Shown piece by piece: positions 16,274 to 25,542 of a DNA stretch of 64,000 bases. The notes beneath the pieces are model-generated. The model worked only from the letters and a program-made list of their open reading frames with translations, did no database searches and had not been told where the DNA came from. Origin of the DNA: Blautia obeum ATCC 29174 (GTDB lineage: Bacteria; Bacillota; Clostridia; Lachnospirales; Lachnospiraceae); the NCBI RefSeq assembly GCF_025147765.1, contig NZ_CP102265.1:3509001-3573000 (forward strand), read 5' to 3'. The first letter of the stretch is position 1, and each line of letters starts with the position of its first letter. Made by a program: the position numbers and the translations under genes.

Positions 16274-16462
16274 TTAGGATGTCACAGAAGCATTTCCTTT
16301 ATCCAGCCACTCGTCAAAACTCTTCTTGGAAATGCGGTATCCACCGCCTTCTAACTGAATCCAGCGGAACTCATGTTGTCTCAACAGCTTATAGACCGTT
16401 GATCTACTGACATCCAGCATTTCCTGTAAATCTTTCACCGTATAACATCTTTTTTCTGCCAT
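16274..16462 (-). CDS. Excisionase-like HTH protein, element A
   Basis: A 62-residue protein: YTVKDLQEMLDVSRSTVYKL, then the wing region WIQLEGGGYRISKKSFDEWL. This is a single HTH_17 domain of the size of a recombination directionality factor. It precedes the four-HTH protein and integrase in the same direction and has a very close copy at 36891-37067. The ATG follows GAAAGAGAGTGAAAAT. Confidence 0.82.
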   Translation of the reverse strand: MAEKRCYTVKDLQEMLDVSRSTVYKLLRQHEFRWIQLEGGGYRISKKSFDEWLDKGNASVTS

Positions 16463-16544
16463 ATTTTCACTCTCTTTCTATCTGTTTTGATTTTATTTCT
16501 AAATACAAAACTCGTGAAAAAGTTAAGAGTGCCGTTCCCACTCT

Positions 16545-17021
16545 TTAACCCATTTCATACATTTTCCGCATTTTCTTTAAGATTGCGCTGACCTTCTGAG
16601 ACATCCGAACCTTTGAAATTCCCAGTATTTTTGCCAGTTCTACCTGCTTCATGCCCTCAAAGTAGATGGATTTGATAATAAACTGCTCATGTTCTGACAG
16701 CTTTGCGATATTCTGATGCAGTTCTGCTGATTCAGCCTGCAGAATTACCAGATCTTCTACGCTCCGCTGTCCCTCATCTGGTAAGTCCTGCACTCCAATT
16801 CCATCTGTATTCTCACTGAAAACACAATCTAACAGCTCCGTCCACTTTGTTTTTCTTGTCATGGTTTCCGGATCTTCTGGCTGCCACTTTTTACTTCTGT
16901 AAATCTCATTACGGTAAGCGGAAAGCATTGCCTTGGCTACCTCTCTGGTTATTTCATAAAATTTTCCATCAACTTTTGCATAAAATTTGTCATTGAATTT
17001 ATATGGATGCTCTACATACAT
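16545..17021 (-). CDS. Sigma-70-like factor of element A
   Basis: A 158-residue protein whose C-terminal part is a sigma region 4: LSEHEQFIIKSIYFEGMKQV, ELAKILGISKVRMSQKVSAI and LKKMRKMY. The N-terminal part EHPYKFNDKFYAKVDGKFYE and ITREVAKAMLSAYRNEIYRS is typical of small sigma-like proteins of Firmicute prophages and conjugative elements. Those proteins often direct transcription of late or excision genes. Region 2 is reduced, so it may need the host core in an unusual way or act as an activator. Its ribosome binding site is locked in a perfect hairpin (17031-17071). Element B lacks this gene. Confidence 0.82.
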   Translation of the reverse strand: MYVEHPYKFNDKFYAKVDGKFYEITREVAKAMLSAYRNEIYRSKKWQPEDPETMTRKTKWTELLDCVFSENTDGIGVQDLPDEGQRSVEDLVILQAESAELHQNIAKLSEHEQFIIKSIYFEGMKQVELAKILGISKVRMSQKVSAILKKMRKMYEMG

Positions 17022-17030
17022 CGTCCGTTC

Positions 17031-17071
17031 CTCCTGAATTTGAAATCTGTTTCGTGTTCCAAATTCAGGAG
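17031..17071 (-). promoter_or_regulatory. Shine-Dalgarno sequestering hairpin of the sigma-like gene
   Basis: On the transcript CUCCUGAAUUUG (17071-17060) pairs perfectly with CAAAUUCAGGAG (17042-17031). The second arm contains the AGGAG of the ribosome binding site that lies 9 bases before the AUG at 17021. The loop is 17 bases. A second possible anti-SD, UCUCCUCC, lies just upstream. Confidence 0.75.
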
Positions 17072-17187
17072 CGGAGGAGACCGACTCCTTCTGATGTCTC
17101 TGATCATGCGTACTGATTTCCTTTCAGGCCACCAGATCAGGCAGACCTGTGGCTTATTGGCCGGAAATCAAAATTTCAGGGCAACAA

Positions 17188-17206
17188 AAAAAGCCCCTCC
17201 GGGGTG
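17188..17206 (-). terminator. Rho-independent terminator upstream of the sigma-like gene
   Basis: In the minus direction GCACCCC-GGA-GGGGC is followed by seven T. It ends transcripts coming from the ribbon-helix-helix gene, so the sigma-like gene needs its own promoter in the 170 bases that follow. Confidence 0.7.
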
Positions 17207-17416
17207 CTAACCCGAAAGAGCTTTTCTAATAATCATATGAAGTTTTCCTGCTATTCTTTTATTTCCAGCATAATCAGTATAACAGTCCAAAGTATCAAGG
17301 GTATCTCAAATACCTACCGTAAAGTATCACTGATTCCTCTAAAAGTATCATCATTTGATACTTTTTAAATTGGCATAAAAATACACCGGAACTCACCAGC
17401 CCGATGTATGATCTTC

Positions 17417-17581
17417 CTATTTATTTAATGTGCCATGATTTTTCTCATGTTGAGCAATTGCCTGACGAATCAGATACAGCACTTCTCCATTGATAGAACG
17501 CCCCTCAAATTCAGCAAGACTTTTCAGTTTTCCGTGCGTCTCAGAATCAATCCGAAGACCAAGGTGTTTATCTTTTTCCAT
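17417..17581 (-). CDS. Arc-type ribbon-helix-helix protein
   Basis: A 54-residue protein: MEKDKHLGLRIDSETHGKLK, then SLAEFEGRSINGEVLYLIRQ and AIAQHEKNHGTLNK. This is the Arc/MetJ pattern: a short beta strand (HLGLRID) followed by two helices (ETHGKLKSLAEFEG and SINGEVLYLIRQAIAQHE). Such proteins are repressors, antitoxins or relaxosome accessory factors. No toxin gene is adjacent. The AGAGG of GGAGAGGAAGCCAT precedes the ATG. The IS1634-type element begins 80 bases upstream and may have separated it from a partner. Confidence 0.8.
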   Translation of the reverse strand: MEKDKHLGLRIDSETHGKLKSLAEFEGRSINGEVLYLIRQAIAQHEKNHGTLNK

Positions 17582-17661
17582 ATGGCTTCCTCTCCATTTG
17601 ATAAGTACAAAATAAGTTCATGTTACGAGTACATTTTAAGTACAAAACATGGTAAAATCCC

Positions 17662-19643
17662 GTCTTCCGTCGTAGTACTATGAAAGTTCCGACGTTTTCA
17701 ATTCTTCCAATGCATTTCAGATTGCTCAAATATCTTAAAAGGCTTGATTTTACTGGAAAATTTAATGTCCTTACAGGGCATTTTTTTATTGAAAATTTTT
17801 TTCGGTATGTTGTATAATAATAGTACTACATAGTACTCTATCAGGAGGGGCATATGGCATACTATTTACGGCAGGATAAAAAGAAAAAAGGGCTCTATCT
17901 CCAGATGTATGAAAGTTTCTGGGATAAAGAAAAAAAGCAGCCCCGTTCAAGAAATATTGAAAGCTTTGGTTACGTCTCAGAGCTTATCTCCGATGAGATC
18001 CCAGACCCTGTTTCTTATTACCAAAAATACGTGGCGGAAAAAAACAGGGAACACGCGGCCTCGGTTGCCGATGAAACCCGTCCCCGGGTCTTTGCCACAC
18101 AGCTTGAAAAAAACATTGGTTACTTCCTTGTCGATTCTCTTCTTTCAGAACTGAACGTAAAAGAGACCGTCGATATCCTTGCGTTACAAAAACGGTTCCA
18201 GTTTAACCTTTATGATATGATTGCACAGCTGATCTATGCACGGATCCTTTATCCCTGTTCAAAATCCAAAACAGTATCTACGGTCTTCCCGCGTCTTTAC
18301 CATAGCGTTCCTATTTCCGAGGATCAGGTTTATGATGGCTGTGCTTTCATCGGGGAATCCTATAAAAAATATATTGAACTGTTCAACCACTGCTATGAAG
18401 AGCATTACAGGCGGGATTTCAGCAGTGTTTTTTTTGACTGCACTAACTATTATTTTGAAATTGACCTCCCAAAGGAAGATAAACAAAAGGGGCCTTCCAA
18501 AGAAAACAGGCATGAACCGATCATTGGCCAGGCACTGCTTCTGGATGCAGACCTGGTTCCGCTTGCCATGCAGATGTATCCCGGAAATGAGTCAGAGAAA
18601 CCGTACATCCGAAAAATCATACAGGAAATGAAGGAGCGTTATAAAGTTACCGGGAAAACCGTACAGGTTGCAGATAAAGGGTTAAACTGTGCAAGGAACA
18701 TTTATGCTGCTGTCATAGAAGCCAGGGACGGATACATTTTTTCAAAATCTGTCCATGGAAAAGGACTGAGTGAAAAAGAAAAACAATGGCTGCTTCTTGA
18801 AAATGATGCCAATGTCTATACGGATTACCGGGATAAAAACGGGAAACTTCTATTCCGCTTAAAATCCTGTGTAGATACTTTTTCTTATAAATTCAAGGAA
18901 TTGAATCCCGAAACCGGTGAAGAAAAAGTAATCTCTTTCCGTGTAAAAGAAAAACGCATCGTTTCCTATAACCCTTCCCTTGCCCAGAAGCAAAAAGCTG
19001 AAATCATGAAAATGGTTGACAAAGCTACCAACTATACCACTTATAAAAAAATGGCACGGGAGGATCTGGGAGATTCCGTTAAATACATACAGATCACAAA
19101 TACAGATAAAGATGGAAAAAGTAAAAAACCGGTAATTGAAATCAACCAGGCAAAGATTGACGAGGATCTGAAATACGCAGGGTATAATCTCCTGGTAACA
19201 TCTGAATTAGATATGGAACCCTCACAGGTATACCACACGTATCACAACCTCTGGAAAATAGAAGAGTCCTTCCGTATAACCAAATCTTATCTGGATGCCC
19301 GGCCTGTTTATGTGCAAAAAAAAGAAACAATCTATGGGCATTTTTTAATCTGCTACCTTAGTTTGTTTCTTTTAAAGATTCTGGAAATCAAATGTTTCAA
19401 AAATAAAATCAATTCCTATGATCTTGTAAATTTTATGCGTGACTTCAGGGTTATTGACAAAGGCGACGGAAGCTATATCAATATTTCTCAGAACCAAAGT
19501 GTTAATGAAAAAATCAAAAACCTTATCGGCTTAACCAATCTCGATGCACTGTATCTGACAGAAAAAGAGATCGAAAATATCTTTGAGTTCACCATGCTAA
19601 TTGATAACTGAGTACTAGGTTTTGAGAGAAACGACGGAAGTCA
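17662..19643 (+). mobile_element. IS1634-type insertion sequence
   Basis: CTTCCGTCGT at 17664-17673 is repeated in inverse as ACGACGGAAG at 19631-19640 around a single full-length transposase gene. The element is about 2.0 kb. Target duplications are not obvious. The 180 bases before the gene hold TTGTATAATAATAG close to the start, probably its promoter region. Confidence 0.78.
17854..19611 (+). CDS. IS1634-family DDE transposase
   Basis: A 585-residue DDE transposase of the IS4 supergroup. It starts MAYYLRQDKKKKGLYLQMYE. The first catalytic Asp is in FSSVFFDCTNYYFEI, the second in KTVQVADKGLNCARNI and the Glu in YHNLWKIEESFRITKSYLDA (the YREK-like E-x-x-F-R region). Length is normal for IS1634. 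The ATG follows AGGAGGGGCAT. The frame is intact, so the copy may be active. Confidence 0.92.
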   Translation: MAYYLRQDKKKKGLYLQMYESFWDKEKKQPRSRNIESFGYVSELISDEIPDPVSYYQKYVAEKNREHAASVADETRPRVFATQLEKNIGYFLVDSLLSELNVKETVDILALQKRFQFNLYDMIAQLIYARILYPCSKSKTVSTVFPRLYHSVPISEDQVYDGCAFIGESYKKYIELFNHCYEEHYRRDFSSVFFDCTNYYFEIDLPKEDKQKGPSKENRHEPIIGQALLLDADLVPLAMQMYPGNESEKPYIRKIIQEMKERYKVTGKTVQVADKGLNCARNIYAAVIEARDGYIFSKSVHGKGLSEKEKQWLLLENDANVYTDYRDKNGKLLFRLKSCVDTFSYKFKELNPETGEEKVISFRVKEKRIVSYNPSLAQKQKAEIMKMVDKATNYTTYKKMAREDLGDSVKYIQITNTDKDGKSKKPVIEINQAKIDEDLKYAGYNLLVTSELDMEPSQVYHTYHNLWKIEESFRITKSYLDARPVYVQKKETIYGHFLICYLSLFLLKILEIKCFKNKINSYDLVNFMRDFRVIDKGDGSYINISQNQSVNEKIKNLIGLTNLDALYLTEKEIENIFEFTMLIDN

Positions 19644-19716
19644 GGTTACATACCTGCTATCTTAGCGGAAACGCACTATTTTGTCAAACCAAAATGAAGA
19701 AAATGTGCTTCCATAC

Positions 19717-20817
19717 TCATCTCGGCCAGCGCTCTTCCTTTTTCAAAAGCGGAGCAAACGCCTGATGTGGCTCGCTCTGATACCAGTAAGCCACGCTTGC
19801 CACATCGTCCTGCCGTTCAAAATTTCCCTTATGGCAGCCTCCGATCTGCTGAAGCGTCACGCGCAGATCCTCCTCAAACAGAATCGGATCCAGAATATGC
19901 CAGCGATAAAAGCCACGCTGCGGAAGTGTATCATCATTATGATACGCACTCCAGGCCCGCTCATCGTGTGTGGAATAATACGGATATCCGAGGAACGGCG
20001 TATTGTAATTCTGCTCCACCGTCTTCCCGTCCACCTGCTTTGCAAAGCTCCAGGAGCCGCCGAAATAGTCCTCCATCCCGGTTCCACAGATCGTCGGATA
20101 TTCCTCATCTCCGTCAATATAGAACTTCATCTCACCTTCGCCATACCAGTAACGCTCCAGTGATGTATGGGCAATATACGTGCCGACATAATGTCCGCGT
20201 CCCTTCACGCCATCCAGAATCGTATAATCCTTCTGCAGCTGCGTCAGCTTCTCCCTGCGCCACTGTGCATGGAAGTATAAGGTATCCTCCGGCTGCTCAT
20301 CCAGCTCCAGATAATCAACCTGATAAAAGAAGCACTCCAGCTCTGTCTCGTGCTGATTTTCCAGTGTGATCCTTGCCCGCTTTCCGAACGGCATCTGAAA
20401 ATAGCAGTTAAAACCTCTCGCCGGAACCACGCAGATCGGAAGGGAATTGACGATACAGTCCCTGGCAAAGCCGCAGCAGAAGAAGTCCCCGAGCGGGCTC
20501 TCCACAGAAGGTGTCTCCTCATCATCCCAGTACATCCGCAGCACCAGATCGCGCAGAACATAATAGTCCTTTTCCGTCTGATCTGCTACCGTGATCCAGA
20601 TATGATTGATCACGCCCGGCCCTTTGATATCTGCCAGCGTTGTCACGCTTCCGGAAGCAAGGTTTCGCAGACACGGAGAACCTTTTCTGGAAGGTCCCAG
20701 ATTGCTGGGTGCCATCCCGCCCTTTCCTTTTTCGCCTGTCGGATTTTCTGCATTGACAGAACGGCTTCTGCCTCTTTTTGCTGTCGTCAGATCTGAAATA
20801 CCACCAAATCCATTCAT
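19717..20817 (-). CDS. GH172 (DUF2961) difructose-dianhydride / alpha-D-fructofuranosidase-type enzyme
   Basis: A 366-residue protein of the DUF2961 family. The diagnostic stretches are GPGVINHIWIT near residue 70, GDFFCCGF, NCYFQMPFGKRARI, the acidic motif WYGEGEMKFYIDGD and TICGTGMEDYFGGSW. In the characterised members (GH172, difructose dianhydride I synthase/hydrolase and alpha-D-fructofuranosidase) the two catalytic Glu lie in the GEGE..F and GTGTEDYF regions. Both are present. It has no signal peptide and should act inside the cell on imported fructose disaccharides. It is the last gene of the island operon, after amylosucrase. AGGAGGAAAAAGAA precedes the ATG. Confidence 0.85.
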   Translation of the reverse strand: MNGFGGISDLTTAKRGRSRSVNAENPTGEKGKGGMAPSNLGPSRKGSPCLRNLASGSVTTLADIKGPGVINHIWITVADQTEKDYYVLRDLVLRMYWDDEETPSVESPLGDFFCCGFARDCIVNSLPICVVPARGFNCYFQMPFGKRARITLENQHETELECFFYQVDYLELDEQPEDTLYFHAQWRREKLTQLQKDYTILDGVKGRGHYVGTYIAHTSLERYWYGEGEMKFYIDGDEEYPTICGTGMEDYFGGSWSFAKQVDGKTVEQNYNTPFLGYPYYSTHDERAWSAYHNDDTLPQRGFYRWHILDPILFEEDLRVTLQQIGGCHKGNFERQDDVASVAYWYQSEPHQAFAPLLKKEERWPR

Positions 20818-20844
20818 TTCTTTTTCCTCCTACAATTTACTTTT

Positions 20845-22824
20845 TTACAGCTTTTTCAGATAATAGTAACCAAACGCCGGAATATTAACCCCGCATGCCT
20901 TCATCTTCTGTCCAGAGATCAGGTCGACATACAGACCGTCATTTCCATTGATCCATGCCGTCTTGTCATACTCACTGAAATTAAACAGACCGTAAATTTT
21001 CTCTCCGTCATAAAATCTTCCGATACAGAGTACACCCTTTTCCCACGTCTCGACTGTCCATGTATCTGCATAGGAGACAAACGCCTTCTCTTCCTTGCGG
21101 ATCTGCTCCAGCTTTTGCAGGCCAAGGAACATTTTCCCTTCTACGGTAGACAGATCGTTTCTCTTTTCTGCCAGATCCCAGTGCATCACGCCACGGTGAA
21201 TGTAACGGGAATCTGCCACCTTGTTCGGATCATCCTTGTAGGTATAATCGTTGACCTGTGCGATCTCGTCTCCGCTGTAGAGTACCGGAATACCGGACTG
21301 CATAAACATATACGCATGCAGCATCAGATCCTTGCGGATTGCCAGATCCATCGCGGCCGGATCCTGCTCAAAACCGGCTTTTTCGATTCCACACATGGAA
21401 GCGGTCGTTCCGCAGAACCGCGCATCTCCGGTCACCGGATCGGCATTGTACAGCTCACCTCGGCTCGTGCTGTTTCCTGCATAGCCCTGGAAATAGTCAT
21501 TCAGATACTGCTTGTGGGAGCGCTCCATCATGCCCTCCTGCTCCAGTGTCGCATAATCCAGTCCCCAGCCGATATCATCGTGGCAACGCAGGTAATTCAG
21601 AAATACATAATCCTTTGGCAGACTGTCCACGATATCCAGCTGCTTCTTTAAAAGGCTCACATCACGTGTCGCTACGGTATGCCAGGTCGTAGCCATCGTC
21701 GTCACATTGTAGAGCATGTGGCATTCCGGCTTCTCGACTGTGCCGAAATACGGAACGACCTTCTCCGGCTCCATGACTACCTCACCGAGCAGCAGAATAC
21801 CCGGGCAGACGATCTCACCGATCATACGCATCATGCGCACAATCGTATGCACCTGCTGAAGATTCCGGCAGGTCGTACCGAGTTCCTTCCATATATATGG
21901 CACCGCATCGATCCGGACAATGTCGATTCCCTTATTTGCAAGGAAGAGGAAATTGTACATCATCTCATTGAACACGCGCGGATTGCGGTAGTTCAGATCC
22001 CACTGATACGGATAGAAGGAGGTCATGACAAAATGTCCGGCATCCGGAAGCCAGGTAAAGTTGCCCGGTGCTGTCGTCGGAAATACCTGAGGAACCGTCT
22101 GTTCATATTTTGCCGGAATATCCCAGTTGTCAAAGAAGAAATAACGGCCCATATACTCGCCATCTCCCTGACGCGCACGCTTCGCCCACTCGTGATCCTC
22201 TGAGGTGTGATTCATGACAAAATCCATGCAGACATTAATGTCCTTCTCATGGCAAGCTGCGGTCAGATGCTCCAGATCCTCCATTGTGCCAAGCTTTTCC
22301 TGTACCTTGCGGAAGTCTGATACTGCATAGCCACCATCGGAGCGCCCCTCCGGAGTATCCAGAAACGGCATCAGATGAATGTAGTTGACGCCACACTGTT
22401 CTATATAATCCAGCTTCTTCTGCACGCCCTTCATATTGCCTGCAAAATTGTCGATGTAGAACATCATGCCCATCATGTCATTCTGCTTGTACCAGTCCGG
22501 GCGTTTCTCTCTGCTCGCATCAGATGCACGCAGATCGGTATTTCGCTCCATGTAGAAGCGTTTCATATTGTCGCACAGCTCTGCAAACATGGAGCTGTTG
22601 CCATAAAGCTCCATATACAGCCAGCGCAGCTCCTCAAAGTGCCGGTCAAACCGCTTCCGGTACGTCGCTTCGATTGCATCCTCGCGTGCTTTTTGGGCTG
22701 CCTCTGCCTCGCGCAGTGCAGCCACCTTCTCAGCTGCCGCCTTATCCTCAGCTGTCATCGTGATCGCCACGGTCGGCTGCTGTAATGTCTCCTGCTTTGT
22801 TGTCTTTTTTCTCGTTCTTTTCAT
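20845..22824 (-). CDS. Amylosucrase-like GH13 enzyme
   Basis: A 659-residue GH13 subfamily 4-type protein. Known members convert sucrose into alpha-glucan and fructose or hydrolyse it. An unusual Lys/Ala/Glu-rich leader fills residues 1-50. The barrel follows with FIDNFAG-like MMFYIDNFAGNMKG, VCMDFVMNHTSEDHEWA, the nucleophile D306 in GIDIVRIDAVPYIWKE, acid/base E348 in ILLLGEVVMEP and the third acid in YLRCHDDIGWG. The C-terminal beta domain ends AFGYYYLKKL. It starts in an ATGA overlap with the LacI gene. Trehalose synthase or sucrose hydrolase are alternatives, but the RCHDDIGWG motif favours amylosucrase. Confidence 0.85.
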   Translation of the reverse strand: MKRTRKKTTKQETLQQPTVAITMTAEDKAAAEKVAALREAEAAQKAREDAIEATYRKRFDRHFEELRWLYMELYGNSSMFAELCDNMKRFYMERNTDLRASDASREKRPDWYKQNDMMGMMFYIDNFAGNMKGVQKKLDYIEQCGVNYIHLMPFLDTPEGRSDGGYAVSDFRKVQEKLGTMEDLEHLTAACHEKDINVCMDFVMNHTSEDHEWAKRARQGDGEYMGRYFFFDNWDIPAKYEQTVPQVFPTTAPGNFTWLPDAGHFVMTSFYPYQWDLNYRNPRVFNEMMYNFLFLANKGIDIVRIDAVPYIWKELGTTCRNLQQVHTIVRMMRMIGEIVCPGILLLGEVVMEPEKVVPYFGTVEKPECHMLYNVTTMATTWHTVATRDVSLLKKQLDIVDSLPKDYVFLNYLRCHDDIGWGLDYATLEQEGMMERSHKQYLNDYFQGYAGNSTSRGELYNADPVTGDARFCGTTASMCGIEKAGFEQDPAAMDLAIRKDLMLHAYMFMQSGIPVLYSGDEIAQVNDYTYKDDPNKVADSRYIHRGVMHWDLAEKRNDLSTVEGKMFLGLQKLEQIRKEEKAFVSYADTWTVETWEKGVLCIGRFYDGEKIYGLFNFSEYDKTAWINGNDGLYVDLISGQKMKACGVNIPAFGYYYLKKL

Positions 22825-23903
22825 CTTCTATCCTCTCCCTCCAGAATCGGAAGCATGATGCCCTGTTTCTCCTTTATATCAGTCTCTGGCAGTGGAAGCG
22901 TCGTCCCGCCGTCCTGAAAGACAATCGGCAGATCCACAATATCCTCCACCGCTTCTCCATTCAGAAGCCGCATCAGACAATCAACACTTGTCTTTGCGAT
23001 TATCCCGGTATCCTGATAAATACTCGACACAAATGGCTGTCCGGTATTCATCCAGCGCAGCCCGTCATAACCAATCACCTGCACATCCTCCGGGACACGC
23101 AGGCCCATCTGCTCCAGCTCCTCCTGAATGACGATCGCCAGATGATCTGTACCTGCAAAAATTCCGTTCGGCCTTCCATTTTCCGTCATCTGATTATTCA
23201 TATGTGCCTGCAATACACTTCCGATCAGGCTGCGTGCAGAAAAGGATGAGTACACGGACGGTACCTGCTTCTCGGAAAACGTAATGCTTGCATATGGAAT
23301 CTCGTTTTCTTCACAATACCCTTCAAAGCCAAGTCTGCGCTTTCGCACCTCATTGTCCACTGACATAATGGTCTGCACAAGCAACAGATTCGTCGCACCT
23401 CGCCGAACCAGATTCTCTGCTGCCATACGTCCGCCCAGATAATTATCTCCGGATACACACGGGATATTTTTTGAAAAACGACGCTCAATCGACACAAATG
23501 CCAGTGTATCATCCAGATATTCCTCCACATCACTGAACGTAACACCAATGATACCGTCGACCTTGTTGGTTCTGGCCATTTCGATATATTTGATCTCTTT
23601 CTCTTTCTCGCCGTCTGAAATACACAGCAGTGGCTGTTTATCATAGGCAGAAAGTGCATGCTCAAGCCCCTGCAGCAGCAGGCTGTAAAACGGATTGGTA
23701 ATATCAGGCAAAATGACGACGACATAGTCGGTGCGCTGTGTACGCATCTTCCGGGCAATCCCATTCACCTGATAGCCAAGCTTCTGAATCGACTGCTCGA
23801 CCCGCTGCCTCCGCTCTTCACTTACATTTCCGCCATTAATGACATTGGATACCGTTCCTACCGATACACCTGCATCCATCGCCACATCTTTGATTGTTGC
23901 CAT
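22821..23903 (-). CDS. LacI-family repressor of the fructan island
   Basis: A 360-residue LacI/GalR regulator. The N-terminal helix-turn-helix is MATIKDVAMDAGVSVGTVSN plus the hinge helix INGGNVSEERRQRV. The sugar-binding core runs from YVVVILPDITNPFYSLLLQG to DVQVIGYDGLRWMNTGQPFV. It sits inside the operon between a GH32 enzyme and amylosucrase, so it is expected to regulate the locus in response to fructose, sucrose or a difructose. The ATGA overlap with amylosucrase shows co-translation. I could not find a convincing palindromic operator in the short gaps. Confidence 0.92.
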   Translation of the reverse strand: MATIKDVAMDAGVSVGTVSNVINGGNVSEERRQRVEQSIQKLGYQVNGIARKMRTQRTDYVVVILPDITNPFYSLLLQGLEHALSAYDKQPLLCISDGEKEKEIKYIEMARTNKVDGIIGVTFSDVEEYLDDTLAFVSIERRFSKNIPCVSGDNYLGGRMAAENLVRRGATNLLLVQTIMSVDNEVRKRRLGFEGYCEENEIPYASITFSEKQVPSVYSSFSARSLIGSVLQAHMNNQMTENGRPNGIFAGTDHLAIVIQEELEQMGLRVPEDVQVIGYDGLRWMNTGQPFVSSIYQDTGIIAKTSVDCLMRLLNGEAVEDIVDLPIVFQDGGTTLPLPETDIKEKQGIMLPILEGEDRR

Positions 23904-23974
23904 CCCTGTATGTCCTCACTTCTTTTCCGGTATTCGAATTTTTTATCTGTTCAACTATTTGTTCTTTGGCGCCT

Positions 23975-25528
23975 TTATTTCAATACGCACCACTTTGCAG
24001 CTCCTGGAGCCGCATCTCCGCGCAGCTTAAGCGTTTTTCCAAGTACATTTTCCTCGGTCTCAATGGTGCCGCAAAGCCGTCCGCCGTCCGCCAGGATATC
24101 CAGCATCTCCTGGTCGATCACAACTGTCATATCAAGCGGCTTCGCTGGATCAAACACACCGCGCAGCTCTCCATCCAGCTCATGCTTCCGATCGGTGTCC
24201 ACCCAGAGCTCTCCATGTGTAAAATCTACCCGGATCGTCGTCTCTCCGATCTCAAGAAGCTCCGTTCCTGTCATTCCGACATTCCAGCTAAGCACAACCT
24301 CCCTTGCTTCTCCTGCAATGAAAATGGTCTCATTTTGCGGAAGCACCTCCCAGCTGCCGCGCAGAGCATGCAGCTCCTCTGCCATGGAAAATGCCAGCTG
24401 CAATCCGTCCGCTCCGTCCTTCAGGCAGATTTCCTGCGGAATTCCCATTGCGCCGCGATACCAGCCGTTTGCATTATCCAGCCGCACCCACGGAACGAGT
24501 AATACTCTCTCTCCAACATTTACAAAATTCTGTGCGGCATAGGCCCGTCTGCTGAAATAGGCCATCTTCCGCTCCGTCTTCGTCTGGAAGGTATAGCCGT
24601 CAAAGCTGCCGATCTGATAATAACCGTCCGCAGACCAGAATACCCATTCCTTCTTATCTGTCCCCTCTACCGGAACCTCGATCAGAAGCGGACATTCCCA
24701 CATCCCTGGTACCATCATCTTCTGCGTCTGCTCCCAGTGAAGTAAATCGGCAGAGCGCAGGATCAGAAAATCATTTTCCTCCAGGTACATAATCATCACA
24801 TAGGCGTTTGATTCCGCATGCCAAAATACCTTCGGGTCGCGGTTTTCCCCGACAATCCACGGAACCAGCTCTTCGTCACGCTTATGAATGGTTTTCGCTC
24901 CGTCCGTTGACCACATCAGCTTCTGTGTGAAGAGATTGCCTGCTTCCTTCGACCACTCGTTCATCCCTCCTGCCGCTGTATAGAAAAACAGCAGTGCATC
25001 CTTTCCGTAACCGGCTGTATTTTTTTCATCAACCATCGCACAGCCCGAATACATCGTGCCGTACTCATCCGGCGTGCTTGCCACCTCCTGCTCTTCCCAG
25101 TGCATAAGGTCCGTACTGGTGGCATGTCCCCAGGACATATTCTGCCATTCCGTCGAATACGGATTATACTGATGGAACATATGATAAACGCCATCCACAT
25201 ATACCAGTCCGTTCGGATCGTTCACCCAGCCGTATGCCGGTGTGTAATGCAACCGCGGGCGGTACGGATAATCATTCTGCGGACGCGTCTTCTCCTGGCG
25301 GATATCAACGCCATCCAGATACTCCTCGCCCTTTTCACTGACAATCCGAAGCTCTTTTCCAAGATACTCCGTCGCCTTCCATACCCCGTAAAAATCAATA
25401 TGCTCTTTTCCGAGGGAAACTTTCATCTCCTGGATTTTCTGATCCCCGTCATATACCGACACCCAGACCATTTCTCCGGACATATCCACCGGAAACCAGA
25501 GATACTTCTCACTCACTGTAATATCCAT
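23975..25528 (-). CDS. GH32 beta-fructofuranosidase 1
   Basis: A 517-residue GH32 enzyme that releases fructose from sucrose or fructo-oligosaccharides. The catalytic triad motifs are complete: nucleophile D104 in YGWVNDPNGLVY, stabiliser in ENRDPKVFW (D231) and acid/base E278 in GMWECPLL. Around 80 residues precede the five-blade propeller, as in other bacterial members. A C-terminal beta-sandwich ends near KLRGDAAPGAAKW. There is no signal peptide, so the enzyme is cytoplasmic and works after import. It lies 14 bases after the deacetylase gene. Confidence 0.92.
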   Translation of the reverse strand: MDITVSEKYLWFPVDMSGEMVWVSVYDGDQKIQEMKVSLGKEHIDFYGVWKATEYLGKELRIVSEKGEEYLDGVDIRQEKTRPQNDYPYRPRLHYTPAYGWVNDPNGLVYVDGVYHMFHQYNPYSTEWQNMSWGHATSTDLMHWEEQEVASTPDEYGTMYSGCAMVDEKNTAGYGKDALLFFYTAAGGMNEWSKEAGNLFTQKLMWSTDGAKTIHKRDEELVPWIVGENRDPKVFWHAESNAYVMIMYLEENDFLILRSADLLHWEQTQKMMVPGMWECPLLIEVPVEGTDKKEWVFWSADGYYQIGSFDGYTFQTKTERKMAYFSRRAYAAQNFVNVGERVLLVPWVRLDNANGWYRGAMGIPQEICLKDGADGLQLAFSMAEELHALRGSWEVLPQNETIFIAGEAREVVLSWNVGMTGTELLEIGETTIRVDFTHGELWVDTDRKHELDGELRGVFDPAKPLDMTVVIDQEMLDILADGGRLCGTIETEENVLGKTLKLRGDAAPGAAKWCVLK

Positions 25529-25542
25529 AAACGTTCCTCACG

